From: Chitinophaga ginsengisoli
Lineage (GTDB): Bacteria; Bacteroidota; Bacteroidia; Chitinophagales; Chitinophagaceae
NCBI RefSeq assembly: GCF_003014595.1
Contig: NZ_PYGK01000003.1
Coordinates: 645,570-709,569, forward strand
DNA length: 64,000 nt
Direction: 5' to 3'
Shown: positions 8,099 through 17,219 of the stretch, in pieces
Layout: each line of letters opens with the position of its first letter
Position numbering within the stretch: the first letter of the stretch is position 1
Program-made: the position numbers and the translations under genes
Notes under the pieces: model-generated
Database searches by the model: none
Told to the model about the DNA's origin: nothing
The model's input: the letters and a program-made list of their open reading frames with translations, nothing else

Positions 8099-9745
8099 AT
8101 GGATCAACCCATTTTAATACCACAAACAGATAGCCAGGTTCCTGTAAAAAGAAAAGCTATTATTATAGGAGCTGGCCCCGCCGGATTAACGGCCGCATAC
8201 GAATTGTTGAAGAGATCCGACATCATTCCGGTAATACTGGAAAAGTCAGGAGACATTGGTGGTATCTCAAAGACCATTAATTATAAAGGTAACCGCATGG
8301 ACATTGGCGGTCACCGCTTCTTTTCAAAATCAGACCGTGTGATGAACTGGTGGCTGAACATACTCCCTGCCCAGGAAACAGGCAATGAACAGTTCACCAT
8401 CAGCTATCAGAACAAATCCCGGCAGGTAACACCCGGTGAAAGCGTTACTTCCGGCAACAGCGACAAAGTAATGTTGGTGAGGGAACGTCTCTCCCGCATC
8501 TACTTCCTGCGCAAATTTTTTACTTACCCGATACAGCTTTCTATCGATACACTAAGGAAACTGGGAATAGGCACCACCATCTCTATCCTGGTTTCCTACC
8601 TTCAGGCCCAGCTATCTCCCCGTAAACCGGAAAATAGCCTGGAAGACTTTATGATCAACCGCTTTGGTAAAACACTCTACAGACTATTCTTTAAAGACTA
8701 TACGGAAAAAGTATGGGGGGTACCCTGCCACGAAATTCCGGCAGAATGGGGCGCACAACGCATCAAAGGCGTGAGCATCCGCAAGGCGATCCAACACGCG
8801 GTCCAATCGGCCGTTAAAAAGAAAAAGAAAACACCAGGAGACATCGCCCAGAAAGATACCGAAACAAGCCTGATAGAGCAGTTCCTCTACCCTAAACTCG
8901 GCCCCGGCCAGTTGTGGGAAGAAGTGGCCCGCCAGGTACAGGAAATGGGCGGTACCATCCTGATGCACCACGACGTGATCTCTGTCAATACACAAGACGG
9001 TAAGGTGACCGCCGTAGAGGCCTTCAACAAACAAGACCTCCAGACTATAGAATTAAAAGGGGACTATTTCTTCAGCACCATGCCTATAAAAGAGCTCATC
9101 GCCAGCATGGAGGCAGACATTCCGCAGAATGTACGCGAGGTAGCTGCCGGACTGCAATACCGTGATTTCATCACTGTAGGCATTCTCCTTAAAAACCTTT
9201 CCGAACAGGATAAGCGAACCGGTAAATGGAAGCCTTTACAGCTGAAAGATACCTGGATCTACATACAGGAAAAAGACGTCAAGGTAGGCCGACTGCAGCT
9301 GTTCAACAACTGGAGTCCTTACCTGGTAAACGATCCTAACACCGCCTGGGTAGGTATGGAATTCTTCTGTAATGAAACAGACGATTTCTGGAAACTGCCT
9401 GATGAAAGGATCTCCGCACTTGCCATCCGTGAACTGCAGAAAATAGGCTTAGCCAATGCGAGCGATGTGCTGGATTCTACCGTGTTGCGTGTGGAGAAAA
9501 CCTATCCCGCTTATTTCGGCGCCTATGAAAGATTTGATGAAGTGAAACAATATGTGAACACCTTTCCAAATCTCTTCCTCGTAGGAAGGAATGGTATGCA
9601 CAAGTACAACAACGCTGACCACTCCATGCTCACAGCGATGGTGGCAGTAGACAATATCATTGCTGGTGAAACAGGGAAGGATAACATCTGGTCCATCAAT
9701 ACGGAACAGGAGTATCATGAAGAAAAAACGGGACAGCACGCCTGA
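8099..9745 (+). CDS. FAD-dependent amine oxidase/UDP-galactopyranose mutase-like oxidoreductase
   Basis: The 548-residue protein begins with a Rossmann dinucleotide-binding fold: [14 protein letters not shown] near residue 24, followed by an acidic strand end in [10 protein letters not shown]. The motif [14 protein letters not shown] and the C-terminal [20 protein letters not shown] segment are typical of the group related to UDP-galactopyranose mutase and protoporphyrinogen oxidase-like enzymes (COG1232 type) in Bacteroidota. There is no signal peptide, so it is cytosolic or membrane-associated. A TAnnTTTG promoter box precedes it and it appears to be a single-gene unit. The substrate is not predictable; a sugar-nucleotide or carotenoid-like compound is possible. 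Confidence 0.8.
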   Translation: MDQPILIPQTDSQVPVKRKAIIIGAGPAGLTAAYELLKRSDIIPVILEKSGDIGGISKTINYKGNRMDIGGHRFFSKSDRVMNWWLNILPAQETGNEQFTISYQNKSRQVTPGESVTSGNSDKVMLVRERLSRIYFLRKFFTYPIQLSIDTLRKLGIGTTISILVSYLQAQLSPRKPENSLEDFMINRFGKTLYRLFFKDYTEKVWGVPCHEIPAEWGAQRIKGVSIRKAIQHAVQSAVKKKKKTPGDIAQKDTETSLIEQFLYPKLGPGQLWEEVARQVQEMGGTILMHHDVISVNTQDGKVTAVEAFNKQDLQTIELKGDYFFSTMPIKELIASMEADIPQNVREVAAGLQYRDFITVGILLKNLSEQDKRTGKWKPLQLKDTWIYIQEKDVKVGRLQLFNNWSPYLVNDPNTAWVGMEFFCNETDDFWKLPDERISALAIRELQKIGLANASDVLDSTVLRVEKTYPAYFGAYERFDEVKQYVNTFPNLFLVGRNGMHKYNNADHSMLTAMVAVDNIIAGETGKDNIWSINTEQEYHEEKTGQHA

Positions 9746-10059
9746 TCAGCTATACATGAAATTAGCCGGACAGGAGTGCCCGGCTACATGTATACAGACT
9801 AAAAAATTCAATCAGGATGTAATGATACACCTTTCAACATTGAAATAAGTTAATGCGAGGTTAACAGATTAAATTTCCCTCGTAACCACAAAGTTCATCC
9901 GGCGCTTCATGCCACTGTTTCCTCAGCGTCGCGATTACGCTGATCGTTGACCCGGCTGTAGGACTATTGGCCTGGTAGCGGCACACACCACACCCGGGCC
10001 ATTTTCCTGCAACAGCAAGAGATGGCGGTTAAGATTTCTAATTCCTAATTTATTTTTCC
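9746..10059. other. Intergenic region, no gene seen
   Basis: A short hairpin (TAGCCGG at 9763-9769 with CCGGCTA at 9780-9786) may end the upstream transcript. CAGCGT/ACGCTG form another small inverted repeat near 9925-9942. Short ORFs here have no start signals or recognisable content. Confidence 0.4.
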
Positions 10060-11259
10060 ATGCGAACGCCATTGTTACCACTGCAACGGCTGCTGGATTG
10101 TATGCAGCACCCACCACGCCCGGACGACCCATCTGCCTATGAAATAGCCAGTACCCTGCATAAACAGTCGCTGGCTGCTATAGAGGAGATCACGCTTGAA
10201 TTTGAAGAATGTTTAGCTGCAGGCATCAGTGAACAAACCCTTCATAAATATGTGAGTACCTGCCAGGAAAAACTCACCGCGCTTTGCAACGACGTGCCTT
10301 TCAGCTGGCTGGAAGTAGAAACTTCTGCGCCTGTGGAATACGACGAATGGCGCTACCTCTGTAATGATATCTGCCACCAGCTGGAAGATCTCATTCTCTA
10401 CCTCATGCTTACCTATGCCAGGTTTTATAATAAAATGGCGGTCACGCCAAACGTATACCGGGAACTGATGCGGCAACGCATCGCTCCCGGTCTTTCTGTG
10501 ATCCGCAGCTGGTTTGCTGAAACAGACGAAACTTGCAGAGAACTACAACTGATGATCCTCGGTCTGTATGATGCCTTCCTGCCGGAAGTACCCAATAAGA
10601 TGAATTATTATCAGCTGGACTTCCTCCGTGAACTACAACAGGCACTGCTCAAATACTGGTCGCAGGAAGACAATACCATGGAACATGGTTTATTGCAGCA
10701 GTTACTCTTTTCCCTCAACTTCAACAGCACGGATTATTATCATTATTGCACTTCTTATATCAGTCAGCAGTTATTAGAACTGCCAGACACGCATACGCAG
10801 CTGGACCTGTTGTCCTTCATTCATAAAACACTCTGCCAGATACCCGTAAAACAAGGACTGGCTTATAGTCATGATGCGCCGTCTATTATCGCATTACTGA
10901 AGGAATGGCTACTGGTGGAAAGTAAATACCTGCAGTCGGGCATGAAACGGCATTCTTCCAAAAGTGTCCAGCAATTCAAAACCCTTCCGGAAAATTTCAA
11001 GCTGCAAACCAGCCTGACACTGCCGGAGCTGGCAGCACTCTTCAGGATCTTAAAAGAAGCGGGTATTATAGAAAACAGGAACATGCAGGATGTATTCCGC
11101 CTGCTGGCACTCTGCTTCTCTGTGCAGAAGAAAGAGGCTTTCGAAGGAAACTCGTTCCAGTCAAACTACTATCACATTTCAGGGGAGACATTAAAAAAGA
11201 TGGAGGACCTGGCGCATTCACTCGTCAGGAAAACCTACCAGCTGAGAAAAGGATTGTAA
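10060..11259 (+). CDS. Hypothetical protein, possibly RteC-like
   Basis: The 399-residue, largely helical protein has no signal peptide or membrane segment. The N-terminal part is leucine- and glutamate-rich (AIEEITLEFEECLAAGISEQ). The last 90 residues (TLPELAALFRILKEAGIIEN and a following region with YHISGETLKKMEDL) resemble the C-terminal domain of RteC-family proteins, known from tetracycline-regulated excision of Bacteroides conjugative transposons. The characteristic central motif of RteC is not evident and no other transposon gene is nearby. It is therefore better treated as an unknown protein with a distant similarity. It ends 15 bases from the convergent helicase gene. Confidence 0.6.
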   Translation: MRTPLLPLQRLLDCMQHPPRPDDPSAYEIASTLHKQSLAAIEEITLEFEECLAAGISEQTLHKYVSTCQEKLTALCNDVPFSWLEVETSAPVEYDEWRYLCNDICHQLEDLILYLMLTYARFYNKMAVTPNVYRELMRQRIAPGLSVIRSWFAETDETCRELQLMILGLYDAFLPEVPNKMNYYQLDFLRELQQALLKYWSQEDNTMEHGLLQQLLFSLNFNSTDYYHYCTSYISQQLLELPDTHTQLDLLSFIHKTLCQIPVKQGLAYSHDAPSIIALLKEWLLVESKYLQSGMKRHSSKSVQQFKTLPENFKLQTSLTLPELAALFRILKEAGIIENRNMQDVFRLLALCFSVQKKEAFEGNSFQSNYYHISGETLKKMEDLAHSLVRKTYQLRKGL

Positions 11260-11274
11260 GCCACTATACATGGC

Positions 11275-12519
11275 TTACTTTTTCTTCTTTTTCTTTTTCT
11301 TCAGCATTTCCTGCTGTTTGTTATGCTCATCCAGCAGTAGCTGCCAGTTATCATTAGGGATATCTTCAGAGAAACTGATCGTTTCCCGGTAATCGTTCTT
11401 GTCTATTTTCATTACGGTGATATCCTTGCCAATGTAGGCATGGATCGCCTCCAGCACCGGCTTTTCTTCCTCACTACAGAAAGAGACAGCCTGTCCCTTT
11501 TTAACGCCACGGCCTGTACGTCCCACACGGTGTACATAGTTCTCCGGAACATCCGGCAGGTCGTAGTTCACCACATAATCCACATCCGGAATATCAATAC
11601 CGCGGGCGTTTACATCGGTCGTGATCAGGAGTTTGACATCTCCCTTCTTGAACTCATCCATTACCTGCAGCCTGTCATCCTGCTCCTTGCCGCCATGCAT
11701 AGCCAGTGATTTGATACCTACACGCTCCATGGCAGCTACGACCCTCTCCGCACGCACTTTTGTGCGTACAAACACGAGGATCTTACTATCGGGGAATTCT
11801 TTCACCAGTCTTTCCAGGAAGAAACGCTTGTCATCCATCTCCACGTAGGCTACGGCATGCTGTACGTTCTTGGATACGGGATCCTGCGGAGACACCTGGA
11901 TCCTGATAGGGTTCCTTACGACGGAATAAGCCAGGTCTTTGATGTCTTCATCGATGGTAGCAGAGAAGAACAGGGTCTGGTGCTTACGGGGCAGGTGTTT
12001 CAGCACATCCCGGATATCGCGGATGAACCCAAGGGCCAGCATATGGTCTGCCTCATCCAGGATCAGGATTTCTGTCTGGCCGAGGTCAATAAAGCCCTGG
12101 CTGATCAGGTCAAACATACGTCCCGGTGTGGCAATCAGTACATCCACACCCTGGGCCAGCTTCTTCAGCTGTGGCGCCTGGTCTACGCCACCATGCAGCC
12201 CTAATATGTTCAGTTTTGTGTATTTCGCGATGTTCTCAAACACTTCCGAGATCTGGACAGCCAGTTCACGGGTCGGTACCATTACCAGGCATCTCACTTC
12301 TCCTTTCGTTTTCCGGGGATGGTATCTTTGCAGCATATGCAGCACAGGAATGGCAAAAGCGGCTGTTTTACCGGTTCCTGTCTGTGCGATAGCCAATACA
12401 TCATCTCCCTTCAGAATGGAAGGAATTGCCTTAAATTGAATATCCGTAGGACGTCTAAAACCCAACTCGGCTAAACTTCTCTTAATCTCTTCGGATATAT
12501 GGTACTGCTCAAACTTCAT
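11275..12519 (-). CDS. rhlE: DEAD-box ATP-dependent RNA helicase, RhlE type
   Basis: The 414-residue protein has the full DEAD-box set. These are the Q motif (FRRPTDIQFKAIPSI), motif I AQTGTGKTAAF, motif Ia PTRELA, the DEAD box in ILILDEADHML, motif III SAT, the helicase C-terminal domain with DVNARGIDIPDVDYV, and HRVGRTGR. It ends in an uninterrupted lysine tail of nine or so residues, probably for RNA binding. It should unwind short RNA duplexes in ribosome assembly or mRNA turnover in the cytosol. A TATCTTTG -7 box lies only four bases upstream of the ATG, so the mRNA is probably leaderless. Several RhlE paralogues usually occur per genome in this group, so the symbol denotes family. Confidence 0.93.
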   Translation of the reverse strand: MKFEQYHISEEIKRSLAELGFRRPTDIQFKAIPSILKGDDVLAIAQTGTGKTAAFAIPVLHMLQRYHPRKTKGEVRCLVMVPTRELAVQISEVFENIAKYTKLNILGLHGGVDQAPQLKKLAQGVDVLIATPGRMFDLISQGFIDLGQTEILILDEADHMLALGFIRDIRDVLKHLPRKHQTLFFSATIDEDIKDLAYSVVRNPIRIQVSPQDPVSKNVQHAVAYVEMDDKRFFLERLVKEFPDSKILVFVRTKVRAERVVAAMERVGIKSLAMHGGKEQDDRLQVMDEFKKGDVKLLITTDVNARGIDIPDVDYVVNYDLPDVPENYVHRVGRTGRGVKKGQAVSFCSEEEKPVLEAIHAYIGKDITVMKIDKNDYRETISFSEDIPNDNWQLLLDEHNKQQEMLKKKKKKKK

Positions 12520-12523
12520 GCGG

Positions 12524-12556
12524 CAAAGATAAGGCTAGCAACTGACATTGGCGAAA
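12524..12556 (-). promoter_or_regulatory. Promoter of the helicase gene with no leader
   Basis: On the minus strand TATCTTTG (12531 down to 12524) matches the Bacteroidota -7 box exactly and is followed by only four bases before the ATG at 12519. A TTTC/TTCG stretch near 12552-12556 is at the right distance for a weak -33 box. Confidence 0.6.
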
Positions 12557-12618
12557 AGGGGGATATCTGCTGATTCGGTGTCAGTAATACCAGGCGTTGG
12601 CACACAACCTGCTAATAG

Positions 12619-12634
12619 TTATCTTTAAAGATAA
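12619..12634 (+). promoter_or_regulatory. Perfect 16-base palindrome over a promoter box
   Basis: TTATCTTTAAAGATAA is a perfect palindrome ending 9 bases before the ATG at 12644. It contains TATCTTTA, one base off the -7 consensus. A repressor binding here would block the promoter of the DUF1345 gene. Confidence 0.5.
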
Positions 12635-12643
12635 TTCGATTCC

Positions 12644-13312
12644 ATGAGAGGCAGAATCTTCGTCAAATTGCACCCGATACACCGCATATTGATCAGCGCA
12701 GGCATAGCCGGGCTGGTATTTGTGTTTACCCAAGCGGCATCCCTACCGCCGCTTATTAAAGTAGTGTTATTGTGGGATGTATTTGCCCTTGCCTATAACA
12801 TCACCTGCTGGTTTGTGTTCTTTAACCGCAGTGTGGATGAGATCCGGAAATATGCCAGAAAGGAGGATGGCAGCCGGGCATTCGTGTTCGTAGTGATCCT
12901 GCTGGCCTCTTTTGTCAGTATGCTGATGGTATTGCTGCTTATGATATCCGACGAGTCTAAAGAAGCAGACAAACTGCTCTTTTCGTCGGTAGCCATCGCA
13001 GGGATCCTGTTGTCCTGGGCCATGGTGCATACCATGTTTGCCTTCCACTATGCCCATATCTACTACGACGACGATGAGGATAAAGTGAAAAAACAGGCAG
13101 GAGGCCTGGAATTCCCGGAAGAACCAGAGCCAGACTACCTGGATTTTGCCTATTTCTCCTTTGTGATCGGGATGACCTTCCAGGTATCAGACGTGCAGAT
13201 CAGTGACCGCAAGCTGCGCCGCATAGTGCTGGTACACGGCCTGCTGGCCTTTCTGCTGAATACCTTTGTGGTAGCACTGACGATCAACCTGGTGGCAGGA
13301 CTGAGGGGTTAA
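12644..13312 (+). CDS. DUF1345 family membrane protein
   Basis: The 222-residue protein has about five membrane segments (near 15-33, 38-58, 78-102, 112-135 and 196-218). The PDYLDFAYFSFVIGMTFQVS signature and the following SDVQISDRKLRRIVLVHGLL and FLLNTFVVALTIN blocks are diagnostic of DUF1345 inner-membrane proteins, whose function is not established. An acidic cytosolic or periplasmic loop (DDDEDKVKK) precedes the signature. Length is normal for the family. A palindrome overlapping its promoter suggests it is regulated on its own. It runs convergent with the HTTM gene. Confidence 0.85.
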   Translation: MRGRIFVKLHPIHRILISAGIAGLVFVFTQAASLPPLIKVVLLWDVFALAYNITCWFVFFNRSVDEIRKYARKEDGSRAFVFVVILLASFVSMLMVLLLMISDESKEADKLLFSSVAIAGILLSWAMVHTMFAFHYAHIYYDDDEDKVKKQAGGLEFPEEPEPDYLDFAYFSFVIGMTFQVSDVQISDRKLRRIVLVHGLLAFLLNTFVVALTINLVAGLRG

Positions 13313-13336
13313 CGACTACAATGAATGCAGACCCTA

Positions 13337-14302
13337 TTATTCATATTGATGCCAGAATGCCTGTGTGGCCAGCTGTCCGGCTCTTTGCAGACGTTTTCTT
13401 TCCCGCAGGGGCTGTACAATTGTCTTGTAGGCCCGTTGCAGGTAAGGCCAGCCAAAAGCGGCGGTATTAAAAATGATCATGATAGAAGAGAATAACTGTA
13501 ATCCCATGAAGAGGGCAATGCCCAGATGCATCCCTACAATGGCCAGATAGCCATAGGGGCGGGTGCGGCGCCACCAGATAAAGAACGGATAACCCATCTC
13601 CAGTAGCAGTGTGCTCCAGCCGATCACCTTGGCCAACAGCGGGTAACTGGCCATCCAGTGCATATCAAAACGGGCAAACTGTCCCTGCATCAGGGTCTGC
13701 CAGATGGCTTCCCCATTCCACCATTGAATACCCATGGCCTTTTCAACACCTGAAGCAATGTATACCACACACAGGTGCAGTTGTAAGACGCGGATCGATA
13801 AGGTGTTCCATTCATTAGCTACGGGTTTGGTATGACGCGAAAAGTTATCCCAGGCATAAACATTCCCCACCGGCATCAGCATACAATAGAACAAGGCAAT
13901 ATGCATAAACGTTTCCACACCATATGCCGCCATAAAGCCGGTGTTGATAAACGTAAACTGTAGGGCCCATGCAATAAAGGCCGCGTAGCGGGTGAATTTA
14001 CCCACCAGTAATACCATCAGACTGCACAGATAAACTCCCATCAGTACATATACCCAGGTATCTGCCGCAATGCCTGTTGCATTGGCCAATGGCTGCAACC
14101 AGGATAATTGAGGCATATAAGGGTCTACAATACCACTGCTGATAGACCAGGGTACCAGTCCATTAGCGCCGTACAACAGGGTAATGCTCCCCGCCAGCCA
14201 GCCGCCCTGGACTAATCCCAACAGGGCAATCGCTATTCTGAAAAATGCCAGTGGCTCGCCCGTGGAAGGAGCCAGGAAGAAACGTTTAAGATGGCTAAGC
14301 AT
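13337..14302 (-). CDS. HTTM-domain membrane protein
   Basis: The 321-residue protein has multiple hydrophobic segments and matches the HTTM (horizontally transferred transmembrane) domain, related to the membrane part of vitamin K-dependent gamma-carboxylase. Supporting features are the N-terminal EPLAFFRIAIALLGLVQ helix, the FTFINTGFMAAYGVETFMHI segment and the HLCVVYIASGVEKAMG segment with its W-rich GIQWWNGEAIW continuation. These prokaryotic proteins sit in the inner membrane and their reaction is not generally known. The 165-residue partner gene starts 12 bases upstream on the same strand, so the two are probably translated from one mRNA. Confidence 0.8.
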   Translation of the reverse strand: MLSHLKRFFLAPSTGEPLAFFRIAIALLGLVQGGWLAGSITLLYGANGLVPWSISSGIVDPYMPQLSWLQPLANATGIAADTWVYVLMGVYLCSLMVLLVGKFTRYAAFIAWALQFTFINTGFMAAYGVETFMHIALFYCMLMPVGNVYAWDNFSRHTKPVANEWNTLSIRVLQLHLCVVYIASGVEKAMGIQWWNGEAIWQTLMQGQFARFDMHWMASYPLLAKVIGWSTLLLEMGYPFFIWWRRTRPYGYLAIVGMHLGIALFMGLQLFSSIMIIFNTAAFGWPYLQRAYKTIVQPLRERKRLQRAGQLATQAFWHQYE

Positions 14303-14314
14303 AGTGGATACGTT

Positions 14315-14812
14315 TTAAAGGGTGGTGGGTCTCTTTTTAAAATCTTTCACCAGGAATGGCTCCCACTTTGGCGTAGCGCCAGCGCGGTAGGCGGCCATAT
14401 CCGGTACCCTCTTACCGATGACGGTCACCCGTACCATCTGGCTGGAAGGATTTTCACGTAACATATAAGCAGCACAGCTCTTGGCCAGCAATGACTGGGC
14501 TTCGTCTATGCTGAAGAAATTGTAGATAGTCTGTATGCGGCGGTTACACTCCGTATTGCTGCTTTCCAGCCGGGTGACCCGCTGTTCCCTTCCATCTGCC
14601 AGCGTATACACCACCGCTATTTCATTGCCGATATGTGGTGCGAAAAAGCTGAAGATATTCCCGCTGCCGGTATAGTCGCCATAGGCGGTGATCTGTTTCA
14701 GCCACCAGGATTTGTGTGTTGTCCATTCTTCCAGGTGAGCAGCGTGTAAGGCGGCTATCGTCAGGTGGAAAATGGCGAGCCCTATCCAGCAGCCATGTTT
14801 TATTGATATCAT
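14315..14812 (-). CDS. Hypothetical membrane-anchored partner of the HTTM protein
   Basis: The 165-residue protein has one N-terminal hydrophobic segment (about 8-25) that would anchor or export it; the remainder has no membrane segment. The rest is soluble, with a YGDYTGSGNIFSFFAPHIGN block and a terminal basic stretch (VKDFKKRPTTL). I do not recognise a family. Its stop codon lies 12 bases before the HTTM gene, and a two-gene unit of HTTM protein plus a small exported protein fits what is seen. A role in the same membrane reaction is inferred only from this linkage. Confidence 0.65.
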   Translation of the reverse strand: MISIKHGCWIGLAIFHLTIAALHAAHLEEWTTHKSWWLKQITAYGDYTGSGNIFSFFAPHIGNEIAVVYTLADGREQRVTRLESSNTECNRRIQTIYNFFSIDEAQSLLAKSCAAYMLRENPSSQMVRVTVIGKRVPDMAAYRAGATPKWEPFLVKDFKKRPTTL

Positions 14813-14907
14813 AAGGGATGCTTAAAAAGTCAGGAAAGGAGTAGAAATAGCACCGGGAAGGCCGTCATTCCCGGATGCTATTTCCAATTGAACCGTGTGT
14901 GAAAAGC

Positions 14908-15744
14908 TTAGAATCCGATTACGGCGCCACCGGCTATTTCTTCAACATTCAGTTTTTCGAAGCGGCTATCCAGGCGGGCAAAATTGGCGCGGATATCTTT
15001 CAGGATCTGCGGGTCGAAACAACCGATCAGGTTGGGGAACCTTCTTCTGAGGATATCTTCCCATTTCAGGCCGTTGTAGATAGTCAGACGGGCGCCAGCG
15101 GTAGGCACTTGTGTAATATCAGCAGTGCCATAGAAACCACGGGTAAAGTAAGGAAGTGTACCGGCTGGGATTGACAAACGGAATTTTGACAGTGTTGCCT
15201 GTCCGATCACTTTCTGATCTACCGCATCGGGCACTAAACGTGCACCGGCAGCCAGGAAGGTCTTGGTAGCAAGCAGTTGTTGTCCTTTACCGACTTCATA
15301 TACACCCAGATCAAAGAACTGTTTGGGGTCAACTTTCTGAGCCAATGCTGCTGCGCGGGAAGCAATATCCAGGATGGGGATCATGGTAGGACAGGTTTTG
15401 ATCCAGATCTTCCTGAAGGGGATCTTGTCATAACCGATCTTAGCCAGTTCCGGGAATGGCGGGCGACCACCGGGGCCAAAGAACTGTGTTTCTTCAGACA
15501 GGCTGCCATAACGGGCTTTGGTAATGTAGTCGTTGGTGGGGAGTCCATCAAAAGCCAACAGGTAGGTATCCGGTGAAAGATCTTTCAGGATAGCATCCAG
15601 TTCATCTGTGCCGGCTAGTCTTGCGCCGGTTTCAGTCGTGGAACCTATAGATGATTGTGGGTTAGCCTGCTGATCTTTTTTGCAGGAAAACAGTGACAGG
15701 GCAGCTATTGCAGCCACGCCTGTAAACAAGAGATGTTTACGCAT
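14908..15744 (-). CDS. Exported lipoprotein of unknown function
   Basis: The preferred ATG at 15744 (rather than the upstream one at 15792) places a normal lipoprotein signal at the very start: MRKHLLF, a hydrophobic core, and LFSCKK with the lipidated cysteine at residue 20. The mature 259 residues contain a repeated theme of short helices and a GGRPPFPELAKIG loop. No family is recognised. It precedes the HTTM pair on the same strand but is separated from it by about 95 bases. It is probably anchored in the outer or inner membrane facing the periplasm or surface. Confidence 0.7.
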   Translation of the reverse strand: MRKHLLFTGVAAIAALSLFSCKKDQQANPQSSIGSTTETGARLAGTDELDAILKDLSPDTYLLAFDGLPTNDYITKARYGSLSEETQFFGPGGRPPFPELAKIGYDKIPFRKIWIKTCPTMIPILDIASRAAALAQKVDPKQFFDLGVYEVGKGQQLLATKTFLAAGARLVPDAVDQKVIGQATLSKFRLSIPAGTLPYFTRGFYGTADITQVPTAGARLTIYNGLKWEDILRRRFPNLIGCFDPQILKDIRANFARLDSRFEKLNVEEIAGGAVIGF

Positions 15745-15841
15745 TTTCTTTTGGGGTTTGTGGTTAATTGAATGAATAAATCGATGACTCAAAATTCGAT
15801 CAATTCAACCTACCCGTCAAGTGCAAAAACTCCTGTTTTAC

Positions 15842-15857
15842 TACGTATAAATACGTA
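15842..15857. promoter_or_regulatory. Inverted repeat upstream of the lipoprotein gene
   Basis: TACGTAT (15842-15848) and ATACGTA (15851-15857) form an almost perfect palindrome about 100 bases upstream of the ATG at 15744. It is a candidate operator; no known regulator signature is recognised. Confidence 0.35.
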
Positions 15858-15926
15858 AACAATGGAAAATTCAACAGATGGGCTACCCTATGCAGCCCAT
15901 CTGTTTCATAATTTCTTTCTACAGCT

Positions 15927-16190
15927 CTATCTGAGGAACAGGATCTTGCCGGCCTCGCTTGGTTTGTAGGTGCCGGTAGCACTGTCGAACGTATAGGTAC
16001 AGGTACCGAAATGATCCCATGCACATACGTAATCATAATCTTTGATGCCTGCTACAGCAAACTCGCCCGTACTGGTTTTGTAGTACTTGATTTCAGCACG
16101 TTCAGCCTTGTTTTGCAGATTGGTAGCTACCGCTGTTCCGGCAGCGAGGGTAACGGCTACCGCCATTAATGCGAATCTTACATTTTTCAT
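15927..16190 (-). CDS. Small exported protein, DUF6520-like
   Basis: The 87-residue protein starts with a signal peptide (MKNVRFALMAVAVTLAAGTA, then VATN). The mature part has two cysteines in YVCAWDHFGTCTY, which could form a disulfide. The size, leader and the Cys-containing tail resemble the small DUF6520 proteins common in Bacteroidota, whose role is not known. It stands alone, with a long upstream region carrying inverted repeats, and is separated by about 180 bases from the lipoprotein gene downstream. Confidence 0.65.
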   Translation of the reverse strand: MKNVRFALMAVAVTLAAGTAVATNLQNKAERAEIKYYKTSTGEFAVAGIKDYDYVCAWDHFGTCTYTFDSATGTYKPSEAGKILFLR

Positions 16191-16539
16191 TTTGTGGTCT
16201 GATTTTGTAGGGTGAACGGGGGTAACAACAGGATGACATTGTTAACAGCATGTCCGCTGTCAATATATTAATATCGGTTTCCTTGCGATGTTCTTTTGTG
16301 CTTATCGAAGTTTGCCAGTGTTAACAATGAGCGCTTTGCTTTTTTCCTTTTCATGGGTTTACATTTTGTGTCGTGACGGGGTTAACTTAATAGGGTATTG
16401 AAATTTTCATGGATGATAAAAGGCCGTCTTTCCTTTATTGATGACACGAAGATATAATAGTCTGCTGCTACATCACAGCAGTTGTGAAATTGATATTAGA
16501 ATATTTACTACCTTTGCGTCGGATTAACACAAAGAGTAC
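16191..16539. promoter_or_regulatory. Divergent intergenic region with inverted repeats and NrtR-operon promoter
   Basis: CATTGTTAACA (16237-16247) recurs as its exact reverse complement TGTTAACAATG at 16319-16329; each holds the palindrome GTTAAC. For the operon starting at 16540, TACCTTTG (16509-16516) is a perfect -7 box and a TTG lies near 16482-16492. Just upstream, CTGCTG (16462-16467) and CAGCAG (16476-16481) form an inverted repeat touching the -33 region, a possible operator for the NrtR-like product. Confidence 0.55.
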
Positions 16540-17217
16540 ATGAAACCCTTTCATAGTTACCAGAACCCCTCTCTTGCAGTGGACCTTGTCGTATTCGGTT
16601 ACAGTCAGCAGCAGCTGTCCGTTTTACTCCTGAACAGAAAGGAAGCGCCCTTTAAAGACCGCTGGGTGCTACCCGGCGCCTTCCTGCAAATGGAAGAACG
16701 CTTCAAGGATGCTTGTTCCAGGGTACTGAAAACCAAACTGGGAATGGATGACGTTTACCTGGAGCAATTATACTCTTTTGATGAACCAGACCGCGATCCC
16801 CGTGGCCGGGCCATATCCGTTGCCCATTATGCGCTTGTCAATCCCTCCAAAGTAGCGATTGCTGCCGGTAGCATGGCCAATGACGTGAGCTGGTTCAACA
16901 TCAATGAATTACCTGCTCTGGGGTTTGATCATGATAGCATCTTCCAGCAGGCACTCCAGCGCCTACGTTCCAAGATCACCTATTTCCCCGTGGGATTTGA
17001 GCTGCTGGATGATCTGTTCACCATGCCGGAGTTGCACGAACTATATGAGTGTATACTGGATACGACTATTGACCGCCGCAATTTCAGAAGGAAGATCCTC
17101 GACTCGGAATATATTATTAATACCGGGAAGAAAAGAGAAGGCTCGCAGAACAGGCATCCTGATCTATATAAGTTCAACAAAAAATTAAAGAAGAATAGCT
17201 TCCAGATAAATGTCTAA
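16540..17217 (+). CDS. NrtR-like Nudix-fold transcriptional regulator
   Basis: The 225-residue protein has an N-terminal Nudix fold (about 10-140) and a C-terminal winged helix (about 150-225). The Nudix box starts at G46 with E52, but the catalytic Glu pair of the hydrolase consensus is replaced by T65-K66 before G68, so hydrolysis is unlikely. The segment FTMPELHELYECILD followed by DRRNFRRKIL is characteristic of NrtR regulators, which sense ADP-ribose-type ligands and repress NAD-metabolism genes. It is the first gene of a five-gene operon; the next ATG begins two bases after its stop. It probably controls the operon in response to an NAD-derived metabolite, which is inference from family and context. 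Confidence 0.85.
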   Translation: MKPFHSYQNPSLAVDLVVFGYSQQQLSVLLLNRKEAPFKDRWVLPGAFLQMEERFKDACSRVLKTKLGMDDVYLEQLYSFDEPDRDPRGRAISVAHYALVNPSKVAIAAGSMANDVSWFNINELPALGFDHDSIFQQALQRLRSKITYFPVGFELLDDLFTMPELHELYECILDTTIDRRNFRRKILDSEYIINTGKKREGSQNRHPDLYKFNKKLKKNSFQINV

Positions 17218-17219
17218 CT

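Noticed and set aside
9660..9848. Small ORF overlapping the end of the flavin oxidoreductase gene
   Set aside because: Most of it lies in a shifted frame of the oxidoreductase gene, with no start signal and no recognisable content.
11440..12439. Several plus-strand ORFs inside the helicase gene
   Set aside because: They are antisense frames of a well-conserved DEAD-box gene with no promoter or homology of their own.
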